Part shown: one piece after another, positions 51,987 through 61,060 of the stretch
Position numbering within the stretch: the first letter of the stretch is position 1
Layout: each line of letters begins with the position of its first letter
From: Candidatus Paralachnospira avium
GTDB taxonomy: Bacteria > Bacillota > Clostridia > Lachnospirales > Lachnospiraceae
Direction: 5' to 3'
NCBI GenBank assembly: GCA_904420245.1
Contig: CAJFUL010000078.1
Span: 1 to 64,000 of the forward strand
DNA: 64,000 nucleotides
Position numbers and translations under genes: made by a program
The notes under the pieces: model-generated
Told to the model about the DNA's origin: nothing
The model's database searches: none
What the model saw: only the letters and a program-made list of their open reading frames with translations

Positions 51987-53189
51987 ATGGAAACCTGTAA
52001 AACCACATTTTTAAAACATGGACTGCGGAGCAGGATCCTTCTGGGAGCTCTCCTGCTTCTGGCGGGAATATGGATCTTTACAGCCGCTTTCACCGCAAAA
52101 GCGGCCGGCGGCCTGGAGATGAGCACCAGCTACCCGGGCCAGACCGTGTCCGCCGGCGATGAAATGTCCTTCAGCCTGGACTTTTCCAATTCCAGCGGCT
52201 CCGGAAGCTCCGTGGCCCTTTCCGTCACATCCATCCCCGAGGGCTGGAGCGGCCATTTTGAAGGCGACGGCGCCGAGATCAGCAGCGTATATGTAAAAAG
52301 CGGGGAAAATGAAGATCTGGCGGCCTTCCAGGTTGAGATCCCGGCCGATGCGGCCCAGGGGACTTACGAGATCTCTCTTCTGGCCCAGAGCGGCTCCATG
52401 TCCTCATCCCTGACCCTTTCTCTGACCATCAGCGAAGAACAGACCGGCGGCGGGGCCCTGGAAACCGACTACGCAGAGCAGGAGGGCGCCACCGGGACCA
52501 GCTTCAGCTTCAGCACCACCATCCAGAACAACACAGCCTCCGAACAGTCCTATAGTCTCTCTGCCAGCGCTCCCACCGACTGGACCGTTACCTTTACGCC
52601 GTCTGACGAAAGCACGCAGGTCTCCTCCGTAACGGTAGATGCCCGCAGTACCCAGACTGTTTCCATTTCCGTAACGCCGCCGGAAAACGTGGAGGCCGGC
52701 GAATACACCATTCCCATATCCGCCATATCCGCCTCCGAATCCCTGAGCGCCGATCTCACGGTCAATATCACCGGGACCTACGGCCTGGATCTCTCCACCC
52801 CCAGCGGAGTCTTAAGCTTCGATGCCACAGCCAATAAGCAGACAAGCGTCACCGTAAATGTGACCAACACCGGAAATGTGGATCTCCAGAATATAAATCT
52901 GACCTCCAGCGCTCCCACCGACTGGACCGTGGAATTTTCCGAATCCTCCATCAGTGTCCTGGAGGCAGGCTCTACCTATGAAGTCACCGCTTATGTGACT
53001 CCGGCCGACGACGCCATGAGCGGCGATTACACCCTGACCCTGAGCGCGGATGCCTCCGATGCTTCCGACGACACAGAGTTCCGGGTCACTGTAAAAACCG
53101 AGACCATCTGGGGCATCGTAGCCGTCATACTGATCTGCATCGCCGCCGGCGGCCTCTATCTGGTCTTCCGTAAATATGGGAGGCGTTGA
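51987..53189 (+). CDS. Exported NEW3-domain (COG1470-type) membrane protein
   Basis: This 400-residue protein has an N-terminal signal or anchor helix (about residues 17-36). Three tandem immunoglobulin-like NEW3 domains follow, each carrying a Tyr/Ser-rich strand and an SxPxxWxxxF motif (SIPEGWSGHF, SAPTDWTVTF, SAPTDWTVEF). A C-terminal helix (about 373-392) and basic tail complete it, so most of the chain is outside the cell. It directly precedes an ABC-2 transporter, a pairing seen with COG1470 proteins. It is extremely rich in Ser and Thr. The ATG at 51987 has AAAGGAGGAAAG. The ligand or role is unknown. Confidence 0.85.
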   Translation: METCKTTFLKHGLRSRILLGALLLLAGIWIFTAAFTAKAAGGLEMSTSYPGQTVSAGDEMSFSLDFSNSSGSGSSVALSVTSIPEGWSGHFEGDGAEISSVYVKSGENEDLAAFQVEIPADAAQGTYEISLLAQSGSMSSSLTLSLTISEEQTGGGALETDYAEQEGATGTSFSFSTTIQNNTASEQSYSLSASAPTDWTVTFTPSDESTQVSSVTVDARSTQTVSISVTPPENVEAGEYTIPISAISASESLSADLTVNITGTYGLDLSTPSGVLSFDATANKQTSVTVNVTNTGNVDLQNINLTSSAPTDWTVEFSESSISVLEAGSTYEVTAYVTPADDAMSGDYTLTLSADASDASDDTEFRVTVKTETIWGIVAVILICIAAGGLYLVFRKYGRR

Positions 53190-53191
53190 TC

Positions 53192-54214
53192 ATGAAAAAT
53201 AACGGGATCATCCAAATCCGAGAGCTGACCAAACGTTACGACTCTGTCCTGGCCGTAGACAATCTGACGCTGACCATCCGCCAGGGAGAGATCTTCGGTC
53301 TCCTGGGGCCCAACGGCGCAGGGAAGACCACCACTACCCTCATGCTGCTGGGTCTGACAGAGCCCACCTCGGGCAGCGCCTTCATAGACGGCCATAACTG
53401 TACCAAGGACCCTATTGAAGTCAAAAAATCCGTAGGATACCTGCCGGACAGCGTAGGCTTCTATCCGGGTCTGACCGGCCGGGAGAACCTGATCTTTACC
53501 GGTATGCTGAACGGACTGGAGCGGGAACAGTGCAGCGAACGGGCCTCACAGCTTTTGGACCGGGTAGGCATGTCCTATGCGGCGGACCGGAAGGCAGGAG
53601 GCTATTCCAGAGGCATGAAGCAGCGCCTCGGCATCGCCGACGTATTGATGAAGGATCCCAAGATCATCATCATGGACGAACCAACGCTTGGCATCGATCC
53701 GGAAGGTATGCGGGAACTGACCTCACTGATCCGGGAACTGTCTGTCAAAGACGGGCGCACCATCCTGATCTCCTCCCATCAGCTCTATCAGGTCCAGCAG
53801 ATCTGCGACCGGGTGGGCATCTTTGTACAGGGGAGGCTCATCGCCTGCGGCCGCATCGAGGAGCTGGGACGGCAGCTGGAGAGCGAGGGCCGCTTCGAGC
53901 TGACCCTGCTGGCCTCCCCCGGCGGAAAAGCTCTGACGGCCCTCCTTGAAAGCCTCTCAGGCGTAAAGGCCGTGGAGGAGCAGGAGGACGGCTCCTTCCG
54001 GATCGAGGCCCGCAGGGATATCCGCGGAGAGCTGACAGCTCTCCTGGCAGAACACAGGCACAGCATCCTGGAGCTCCATCAAAAAGGCGGCGATCTGGAC
54101 GAGATCTATCGAAGATATTTTGAAAAGGCAGGTGAGAAAAATGAGATCTCAGGTTCTGAAAAAAAGCACAGCTTTATTAAAGGACTTTGGAAGGGGAAAC
54201 GAAAGGCGCAGTAG
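53192..54214 (+). CDS. ABC transporter ATP-binding protein
   Basis: This roughly 340-residue ATPase has Walker A GPNGAGKTT, signature YSRGMKQRLG, Walker B IIIMDEPTLGIDPEG and a C-terminal extension (about residues 220-310) typical of ABC-2 exporters such as NosF- or DrrA-like proteins. The ATG at 53192 has GGGAGG upstream; a TTG six bases earlier is weaker. Its 3' end overlaps the permease gene by 74 bases in a different frame. Confidence 0.92.
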   Translation: MKNNGIIQIRELTKRYDSVLAVDNLTLTIRQGEIFGLLGPNGAGKTTTTLMLLGLTEPTSGSAFIDGHNCTKDPIEVKKSVGYLPDSVGFYPGLTGRENLIFTGMLNGLEREQCSERASQLLDRVGMSYAADRKAGGYSRGMKQRLGIADVLMKDPKIIIMDEPTLGIDPEGMRELTSLIRELSVKDGRTILISSHQLYQVQQICDRVGIFVQGRLIACGRIEELGRQLESEGRFELTLLASPGGKALTALLESLSGVKAVEEQEDGSFRIEARRDIRGELTALLAEHRHSILELHQKGGDLDEIYRRYFEKAGEKNEISGSEKKHSFIKGLWKGKRKAQ

Positions 54215-55142
54215 GAGCAGAGCCCTTTACAGAAAAGAGCTGTCCGATCACCTGAGGAGCAAACGCTTCTACATCATCCTGATCCTGCTCCTGTTCACCG
54301 TCACGGCCAGCCTCATAGGCGCCGCCGGTACGCTGGCGGACTCCGGCACGGAAAGCTCCGATCTTATGTTTCTGAGCCTGTTCACCACCAGCTCCAGCTC
54401 TCTCTATTCTGTAGCCACCTTCATTGCCTTCCTGGGCCCCCTGGCGGGGATCACACTGGGCTTTGACGCCATAAGCAACGAACGCTCCCAGGGCACCCTG
54501 AACCGCCTGGCGGCCCAGCCCATTTACCGGGACAGCATCATAAACGCCAAATTTTTGTCGGGCGCCGCCGCCATCTTCCTCATCATGGGCGTGACCGGCT
54601 TCTACAGCTCCGGTCTGGGGATCCTGATCTCGGGCTTCCGCCCCACCCTGGAAAAAGGCCTCCGGGTCCTGATCTTCTTTCTGTTCGCCGGCGTCTGCAT
54701 CTCCGTATGGCTGGCAGCCGCCATCATCTTTTCTGTATTATGCCGCCATGCGGCCACCGCGGCCCTGGCCTGCATATCCATCTGGCTGTTCCTCAGTATG
54801 TTTATGGGACAGGTGGCCAGCGGCATCGCGGGGTGGATCTATCCTCTGGACGGAATGGAAGGGCTGTTTAACCAGGTGAGCAACTATGAGCTGCAGCTGA
54901 GCATAAACCGTATTTCCCCCTATTACCTGTTCAGCGAAGCAGCCTCCACCATCTTAAATCCCGGCGTCCGCTCCATCGGCGTCGTCACCATGTCCCAGTA
55001 CGAGGGAGCAATGGCTTCCAGTCTTTCTCTGGGACAGAGCCTGCTTTTGATCTGGCCCCATCTGGTAGCCATGATCGCCGTCGCCATGGCAGGATTTGCC
55101 ATTTCCTATATCAGCTTCATGCGTCAGGAGATCCGGGCATGA
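54141..55142 (+). CDS. ABC-2 type permease
   Basis: This roughly 333-residue membrane protein has a basic N-terminus and about 6 helices. It carries the ABC-2 pattern ISNERSQGTLNRLAAQPIYR after helix 2. It pairs with the ATPase upstream. The start overlaps the ATPase gene by 74 bases, which implies coupling. The transporter may export a peptide, lipid or wall component; the NEW3 protein could be its extracellular partner. Confidence 0.88.
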   Translation: MRSQVLKKSTALLKDFGRGNERRSRSRALYRKELSDHLRSKRFYIILILLLFTVTASLIGAAGTLADSGTESSDLMFLSLFTTSSSSLYSVATFIAFLGPLAGITLGFDAISNERSQGTLNRLAAQPIYRDSIINAKFLSGAAAIFLIMGVTGFYSSGLGILISGFRPTLEKGLRVLIFFLFAGVCISVWLAAAIIFSVLCRHAATAALACISIWLFLSMFMGQVASGIAGWIYPLDGMEGLFNQVSNYELQLSINRISPYYLFSEAASTILNPGVRSIGVVTMSQYEGAMASSLSLGQSLLLIWPHLVAMIAVAMAGFAISYISFMRQEIRA

Positions 55143-55210
55143 GGCCATCGCAGGGGCTTGTCAAAGCTCCTGCGTCCCATGTACAATAAACTGTAAGAGG
55201 AGGTGGCGCC

Positions 55211-55888
55211 ATGCGGATCCTGATCGCAGAGGACGAGGTGGAGATTACCCGCGCCCTGAAGCTTTTACTGGAAAAAAACAAATTTACCGTGGACATGGTC
55301 CACGACGGAGAAAACGCCTGGGAGCTGCTGCGGCATATCCGCTACGATGCCGTGGTCCTGGACATCATGATGCCCGGTATGGACGGCATGGAGGTCCTGA
55401 AAAAAGCCCGGGAGCAAAGGATTGCCGTCCCCGTCCTGTTCCTGACTGCCAAGAGCGAGGTAGAGGACCGGGTGGCCGGTCTTACGGCCGGAGCCGACGA
55501 CTATCTGCCCAAGCCTTTCGCAGCCAGCGAATTCATCGCCCGGGTAAAAGCCCTGACCAGAAGGAGCCGTTCATATGTCCCGCAGCTCCTCTCAGTGGGA
55601 GAGGCTGTGCTGGACTGCGGAAGATATGAGATAAAGGGACGGGACGCCTCCCTCAGGCTCAACAAAAAGGAATATCAGCTCCTGGAACTGTTTATGCGCA
55701 ATCCCGGCCGCGTCTTCTCCACAGAGCATCTGATGCGGCAGGTGTGGGAGCTGGATACGGAGGCCAGTCTGGACGTCGTATGGACCTATATAGGCTTTCT
55801 CCGTAAAAAGCTGAAGCAGGCCGGAGCCGGAGTGGAGATCCGGACGGTCCGGGGAGCCGGATACACTCTGGAGGTGCCGGAATGTTAA
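55211..55888 (+). CDS. OmpR family response regulator
   Basis: This 225-residue regulator has a receiver domain (IAEDEVE, phospho-Asp51 in VLDIMMPG, Lys in LPKPFAAS) and a winged-helix domain ending VRGAGYTLEVPEC. It belongs to the CutR/QseB-like group that often controls adjacent transporters. Its cognate kinase directly downstream is damaged, so the regulator may be unphosphorylated or cross-activated. The stop codon lies in the poly-A tract before the kinase start. Confidence 0.92.
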   Translation: MRILIAEDEVEITRALKLLLEKNKFTVDMVHDGENAWELLRHIRYDAVVLDIMMPGMDGMEVLKKAREQRIAVPVLFLTAKSEVEDRVAGLTAGADDYLPKPFAASEFIARVKALTRRSRSYVPQLLSVGEAVLDCGRYEIKGRDASLRLNKKEYQLLELFMRNPGRVFSTEHLMRQVWELDTEASLDVVWTYIGFLRKKLKQAGAGVEIRTVRGAGYTLEVPEC

Positions 55889-55894
55889 AAAAAA

Positions 55895-56972
55895 ATGAAA
55901 CGCCGCTTCGTACTGGCCGCCATGGCCTCCATCACGGCCGTCGTCCTGCTCCTGCTGGCCGGTATCAATCTGTGGAACTGCCGGGAGACCACCCGCCGCA
56001 CGGACCGTATCCTCTCCTCCCTGATGGAAGCGTCCCTGACTGGAGGCGAGCCTTTTAAGGACCAGGAATTTCCTCCGGAGACTCCGTTTACCGCCAGATT
56101 TTTTCTCGTGCGCCTGGATGGAGCCGGAGACGTACTGGAGCTTCGTCTGGACAGCATATCCGCCGTCTCCGAAGAAAAGGCCGCCGGCCTCGCCCAGGCC
56201 GCGGACCGTCAGGGCGGCCTCTCCGGCTATCTGGACAATTACCGCTATCTGGCCAGCCGTCAGGAAACGGGATCTGTTTTTTTGTTTCTGGACGTTTCCA
56301 ACGAACTGGAGTTCATGCATACTCTCCTGGTGATCTCCTGCGCCGTGGCTGCTGTCAGCCTGCTGGCCGTTTTCGGCCTTCTGGTCCTCTTCTCCGGGCG
56401 GGTGGCAGCTCCCTATGTCCGGAACGCAGCCAGACAGAAGCAATTTATCACCGATGCCAGCCATGAGATCAAAACCCCCCTCACTTCCATCTCCACCAGC
56501 GCCGATATTCTCTCCATGGACCTGAAGGACAACGAATGGGTCGCCAATATCCAAAAACAATCGGCCCGGCTGTCCAGGCTGGTGACAGATCTGGTGACCC
56601 TTTCCCGACTGGACGAGGAGCGTCCCATCCCGGAGCCGGTCCGCTTCTCTTTAAGCGACACTGCCTGGGAAATGGCCGAGCCCTTTTCCGCCATGGCCAA
56701 GGCGAAAGGGCGCCATCTATTTTCATGTCTATAAACGGAAAAAGGATGTGGCCGCCGAGGTGTTCAACACCTGCGGCTCCCTAGACGGTCTGGATGTGAC
56801 GAGACTTTTCGACCGCTTTTACCGTCCCGATACCTCCCGCAGCTCCCATACAGGCGGAACCGGCATCGGCCTTTCCATCGCCCGGGCCGCGGCGGCGGCC
56901 CACGGCGGCTCCATCACCGCCTCCTGTCCGGGAGCTCATTCCATTTTATTCCAGGTCATCCTGCCGGAATAG
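55895..56972 (+). pseudogene. Sensor histidine kinase broken by an internal deletion
   Basis: The 5' part (55895-56734) encodes two membrane helices (about residues 8-26 and 143-166), a long external loop and a HisKA domain with His190 in DASHEIKTPLTS. It reads to [12 protein letters not shown] and stops. From about 56715 a second frame reads [20 protein letters not shown] and continues to a normal kinase end ([24 protein letters not shown], stop 56972). The N-box and first part of the ATPase domain, roughly 50-60 residues, are missing. The start is unclear: an ATG at 55882 has a better GGAGGT site but is out of frame across a 9-A run. Confidence 0.82.
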
Positions 56973-56983
56973 ACAATCCCGGC

Positions 56984-57011
56984 TTGTGAAATCTTCATTT
57001 CATGTTATAAT
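56984..57011 (+). promoter_or_regulatory. Promoter of pncB-plsC
   Basis: TTGTGA (56984-56989) and consensus TATAAT (57006-57011) are 16 bases apart, and the -10 box carries an extended TG (57003-57004). The leader is about 95 bases. Confidence 0.7.
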
Positions 57012-57111
57012 AAGAAAGAATCTTTCATGCAAATGTACAAAAGGTCTCCCGGCGGGCTGTCTGGTGTTTTTCCGCAGCGTCAAAAGACCGGGCCCTTTGA
57101 AAGGAGATAAC

Positions 57112-58584
57112 ATGAGTGAACGGAATCTGACATTGATGACCGACCTGTATGAGCTTACGATGATGCAGGGGTACTTCAAGGAGGGCAACAACCAGACTGC
57201 CGTCTTCGACGTATTTTACCGCACCAATCCCAGCGGCAACGGCTTTGCCATCATGGCGGGACTGGAGCAGGTCATCGACTATGTGAAGAACCTGCGCTTC
57301 GGAGACGACGAGATCCGGTATCTGAGGAGCACAGGCCTTTTTGAGGAGGATTTCCTGGACTATCTGGCAGGCTTCACATTTTCCGGTGATATTTACGCCA
57401 TCCCCGAGGGAACTGTGATCTTCCCCAGAGAACCCATCGTCAAAGTCATCGCTCCCATCATGGAAGCACAGCTGGTGGAGACCGCCATCCTCAACATCAT
57501 CAACCATCAGTGCCTGATCGCCACCAAAACCTCTCGCGTGGTCCACGCGGCCCGCGGAGACGGTATCATGGAATTCGGCCTCCGCAGGGCCCAGGGACCT
57601 GACGCCGGCATCTACGGAGCCAGGGCCGCCATGATCGGCGGCTGCATCGGCACCTCCAACGTCCTGGCCGGCCAGATGTTCGACGTCCCGGTCAAGGGCA
57701 CCCACGCCCATAGCTGGATCATGAGCTTCCCCGATGAGCTGACGGCCTTCCGCACCTACGCGAAGCTATATCCCACCTCCTGCATCCTGCTGGTGGATAC
57801 TTACGATACCCTCCGCTCCGGCGTTCCCAACGCCATCACCGTCTTCCGGGAAATGAAGGCTGCCGGGACGCTCCATAAGGGTTACGGGATCCGCCTGGAC
57901 AGCGGCGACCTGGCTTACCTCTCCAAAAAAGCGAAGGCCATGCTGGATGCGGCCGGCTTCACCGACGCCGTCATCTCCGCCTCCAGCGACCTGGACGAGG
58001 ATCTCATCGCCAGCTTAAAGACCCAGGGCGCCGCCATCAATTCCTGGGGCGTCGGCACCAGGATGATCACCAGCAGCGACTGTCCCGCCTTCGGCGGCGT
58101 CTATAAGCTGGTGGCCCTGAAGGACGAAGCCACCGGAGAGTTCATCCCCAAGATCAAACTCTCCGAGAATACGGAAAAGGTCACCAATCCCGGCAACAAG
58201 ACGGTCTACCGGATCTACGGAGCCGACACCGGCAAGATGATCGCGGACCTGATCGCCCTGACTGATGAGGAATATTCCGAGAGCCAGCCTCTGCTGCTCT
58301 TCGATCCCATCGACACCTGGAAGAAGACCCGTCTGGCTCCCCACACCTATAAGATCCGGGAGCTTCCGGTGCAGGTCTTTGAAAAGGGCCGGTGCATCTA
58401 CGAGTCGCCCTCGGTCATGGAGATCCGGGACTACTGCAAAAAGGAGCTGGACACTCTCTGGGACGAGGCCAAACGGCTCACCAACCCCCACAGAGCCCAC
58501 ATCGACCTGTCCTCCAAGCTCCATACCATGAAAAACCAGCTGCTGGAAGCCGTAGACACCATGACCCATTCCCAGGACAGATAA
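57112..58584 (+). CDS. pncB: Nicotinate phosphoribosyltransferase
   Basis: This 490-residue enzyme makes nicotinate mononucleotide from nicotinate and PRPP, feeding NAD salvage. It begins MSERNLTLMTDLYELTMMQG and shows FGLRRAQGPDAG, KGTHAHSWIMSFP with the active-site His, and IRLDSGDLAYLS. The ATG at 57112 has AAGGAGATAAC; the extension to 56986 covers the promoter and is rejected. A niacin-type repressor (NiaR) is encoded 2.4 kb downstream on the other strand. Confidence 0.95.
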   Translation: MSERNLTLMTDLYELTMMQGYFKEGNNQTAVFDVFYRTNPSGNGFAIMAGLEQVIDYVKNLRFGDDEIRYLRSTGLFEEDFLDYLAGFTFSGDIYAIPEGTVIFPREPIVKVIAPIMEAQLVETAILNIINHQCLIATKTSRVVHAARGDGIMEFGLRRAQGPDAGIYGARAAMIGGCIGTSNVLAGQMFDVPVKGTHAHSWIMSFPDELTAFRTYAKLYPTSCILLVDTYDTLRSGVPNAITVFREMKAAGTLHKGYGIRLDSGDLAYLSKKAKAMLDAAGFTDAVISASSDLDEDLIASLKTQGAAINSWGVGTRMITSSDCPAFGGVYKLVALKDEATGEFIPKIKLSENTEKVTNPGNKTVYRIYGADTGKMIADLIALTDEEYSESQPLLLFDPIDTWKKTRLAPHTYKIRELPVQVFEKGRCIYESPSVMEIRDYCKKELDTLWDEAKRLTNPHRAHIDLSSKLHTMKNQLLEAVDTMTHSQDR

Positions 58585-58593
58585 GGAGGAGCT

Positions 58594-59325
58594 ATGATAC
58601 GACTGATCTTAACCGTGCTCTTCCTGTTCTTCTATCTGATCGTATTTTCTCCGGCTCTCATCGTGGAGTGGATCATCGGAAAATTCAGCCCTCAGGCGAA
58701 GGCAAAGAGTTCCCTGTGGCTGGTCCAGCACGCCTTCCGCGTGATCTTCTGGCTCTCCGGCTCCACTCTGGAGGTCCGGGGCCGGGAAAATATCCCCGAC
58801 GATACGCCGGTGCTCTACGTCAGCAACCACCGCAGCTATTTTGACATCGTGGTGGGGTATCAGCTGGTCAAGGGCCAGACCGGTTTCGTAGCGAAAAAGG
58901 AGATCCGGAAGGTCTGGCTCCTCAGCAACTGGATGAAAAACCTCCACTGCCTCTTCCTGGACCGGGACAATCTGAAAGAAGGGCTCAAGACCATCCTCAC
59001 CGGCATCGAATATGTGAAGCAGGGCATCAGCATCTGGATCTGCCCGGAGGGCACCCGCAACAAGGGGAAGGGGATGCTGGAGTTTAAGGAAGGCAGCATG
59101 AAGATCGCCGAGAAATCCGGCTGTCCCATCATCCCGGTGGCCATCACCGGCACAGCGGAGATCTTTGAAAAGCACGTTCCCTGGATCCGCAGATCCCGGG
59201 TGACCGTCACCTTCGGCGAGCCTATCCATATCAAATCTCTGGATAAGGAGCAGAAAAAATTCCTGGGAGCTTATACCCGGCAGAAGATCCTGGAAATGCT
59301 TCCGGACGACTACCGGGAGCCCTAG
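58594..59325 (+). CDS. plsC: 1-Acyl-sn-glycerol-3-phosphate acyltransferase
   Basis: This 243-residue membrane enzyme acylates lysophosphatidate to make phosphatidate. It has an N-terminal helix (about residues 3-25), the catalytic HX4D motif in NHRSYFD (His79, Asp84) and the acceptor-binding FPEGTR-type motif CPEGTRNKGKG. It follows pncB by 9 bases with its own AAGGAGG. Confidence 0.93.
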   Translation: MIRLILTVLFLFFYLIVFSPALIVEWIIGKFSPQAKAKSSLWLVQHAFRVIFWLSGSTLEVRGRENIPDDTPVLYVSNHRSYFDIVVGYQLVKGQTGFVAKKEIRKVWLLSNWMKNLHCLFLDRDNLKEGLKTILTGIEYVKQGISIWICPEGTRNKGKGMLEFKEGSMKIAEKSGCPIIPVAITGTAEIFEKHVPWIRRSRVTVTFGEPIHIKSLDKEQKKFLGAYTRQKILEMLPDDYREP

Positions 59326-59349
59326 GAGTTTCAGGAAAATATTGACAGA

Positions 59350-59397
59350 CATGATATAATGTAGATGTCACATATGGCATCTGCATTATTTTTTTAG
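59350..59397 (+). promoter_or_regulatory. Extended -10 promoter and attenuator-like hairpin
   Basis: TGATATAAT (about 59353-59361) is an extended -10 element without a clear -35 box. It is followed by TGTAGATG...CATCTGCA, an 8-bp stem with one wobble, and then TTATTTTTTT, which resembles a terminator immediately before the ribosome site of the next gene. It may end the pncB-plsC transcript or attenuate the reductase. Confidence 0.45.
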
Positions 59398-59406
59398 GAG
59401 GTTTTT

Positions 59407-60534
59407 ATGTCGTATTTGGGAGAGGAGATCAAGAAACTGGGCTTCGGCCTCATGCGGCTGCCCCAGAAAGACGGGGTCATCGACGTAGAAGAGACCAAAA
59501 AGATGGTGGACCTGTTCTTAGAAGCAGGCTTTACCTATTTTGACACGGCCTGGGCCTACGCCGGCAGCGAGGATGCCATCCGTCAGGCGCTGGTGGAGCG
59601 CTATCCCAGGGAAAGCTTCCAGCTGGCCACCAAAAACGCCGCCTGGATCAACTGCAAGACCAGAGAAGAAGCCATCAGCCAGTTTGACACGTCCCTGAAG
59701 CAGACGGGGGCCGGCTATTTCGACTTCTACCTGCTGCACAACCTGGGCGAGCACCGAACCAAGTTCTTCGACGACTTCGATATGTGGAGCTTCGTACAGG
59801 AGAAAAAGAAAGAAGGGCTCATCAAGCATGTGGGCTTCTCCTTTCACGCCACCCCGGAGGAGCTGGACGCCATCCTGACGGCTCATCCGGAGATGGAATT
59901 CGTACAGCTCCAGATCAACTATGCCGACTGGGAAAATCCGGCCGTCCAGTCCAGAGCCTGCTACGAGGTGGCCAGGAAACACGGAAAGCCGGTCATCATC
60001 ATGGAGCCGGTCAAAGGCGGTATGCTGGCGACGCCGCCCCAGCGCGTGGTGGACATCTTAAAGGCTGCCGAGCCGGATTCCTCCGTGGCCTCCTGGGCCG
60101 TCCGCTTCGCCGCCGACCTTCCCGGGATCATCACCGTCCTTTCCGGCATGAGCAGCGTAGAGCAGATGGAGGACAATTTATCTTACATGAAGTCCTTCAC
60201 CCATCTGACGGACGCTCAGCGGGAGACATTAAAAAAAGCCCAGGACGCCCTGAGCAAGATCCCTCTGATCCCCTGCACCACCTGCAACTACTGCGCGAAG
60301 GTATGTCCGGAAGGCATCGGCATCTCCGGTTCCTTCACCGCCATGAATTATCTGACCCTCTACGGCTCCATGCCTGCCGCCGCCCACCAGGAAAACTGGC
60401 TGGTAAGCGGCCACGGAAAGAAGAGGGCGTCAGAGTGTATCAAGTGCGGACAGTGTGAAGAAGTATGTCCTCAGCACATCTCCATCCGCAAGGAGCTGGA
60501 GCGGGTCAGCGAGACTTTCTGCAAAGAAAGCTAA
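59407..60534 (+). CDS. Aldo/keto reductase with C-terminal [4Fe-4S] domain
   Basis: This 375-residue protein has an aldo/keto reductase barrel with FTYFDTAWAYAGSED (catalytic Asp and Tyr), ATKNAAW (Lys) and YLLHNLGEH (His). The ferredoxin tail has CTTCNYCAKVC and CIKCGQCEEVC. Unlike the similar protein at 25173-26267, its catalytic tetrad appears complete. The family is widespread in gut anaerobes and probably couples carbonyl reduction to ferredoxin. The start has TAGGAGG. Its stop overlaps the convergent niaR stop. Confidence 0.9.
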   Translation: MSYLGEEIKKLGFGLMRLPQKDGVIDVEETKKMVDLFLEAGFTYFDTAWAYAGSEDAIRQALVERYPRESFQLATKNAAWINCKTREEAISQFDTSLKQTGAGYFDFYLLHNLGEHRTKFFDDFDMWSFVQEKKKEGLIKHVGFSFHATPEELDAILTAHPEMEFVQLQINYADWENPAVQSRACYEVARKHGKPVIIMEPVKGGMLATPPQRVVDILKAAEPDSSVASWAVRFAADLPGIITVLSGMSSVEQMEDNLSYMKSFTHLTDAQRETLKKAQDALSKIPLIPCTTCNYCAKVCPEGIGISGSFTAMNYLTLYGSMPAAAHQENWLVSGHGKKRASECIKCGQCEEVCPQHISIRKELERVSETFCKES

Positions 60535-61037
60535 GCTTTCAAAAAACCATGCTTTAAAAGCTCTTCGCCAATTTCATCCAGTATTTCCTCGGAGGCCGCT
60601 TTCACTGTGTGATAGTGGTCTCCGCTTGTTACGGTCAGGAGCGGGCCGCTGTTCCCGTTCCGGATGCTCTCCACGAACTCCTGCACCTGCTTCCTGGTGC
60701 GGATATTCAGAGGAGCCCGCAGCTCCCCATAGCTTTCATGCTCCACGAACACATCTGCCATGGTGCCGCCGAAATCGGCCACGATGTTCATTTCTTCCTC
60801 GATCTCCCACTCTGTATGATTGACATGGAAAACCCGGACAGCCTCAGAAGCGCCTCCGTAGAGATACCCCCGGCTGGTGGCCAGGATCTCATGATCCGCC
60901 GCCCGCAGAAGGGCGATGTCCTGGACGATGACCTGACGGCTGACGCCGAAGGCCCCGGCCAGCTTCTCCCCGGAGACGGGTCCGCCGCTCTCCCGCAGCC
61001 GTTTTAAGATTTCCTGTCTGCGCTGTTTCCCATCCAT
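60531..61037 (-). CDS. niaR: Niacin-responsive repressor NiaR (HTH and 3H domains)
   Basis: This 168-residue repressor has an N-terminal HTH_11 domain (LKRLRESGGPVSGEKLA, VSRQVIVQDIALLRA) and a C-terminal 3H domain whose ligand histidines are seen as VFHVNHTE, FVEHESYG and GDHYHTVKA. NiaR binds nicotinate and represses niacin uptake or NAD genes in Firmicutes. It follows the GH13 gene by 23 bases, so it is expressed with an amylase rather than with its probable target pncB. Confidence 0.9.
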   Translation of the reverse strand: MDGKQRRQEILKRLRESGGPVSGEKLAGAFGVSRQVIVQDIALLRAADHEILATSRGYLYGGASEAVRVFHVNHTEWEIEEEMNIVADFGGTMADVFVEHESYGELRAPLNIRTRKQVQEFVESIRNGNSGPLLTVTSGDHYHTVKAASEEILDEIGEELLKHGFLKA

Positions 61038-61060
61038 GATCTCTCATCCTCCCTGCGCCG

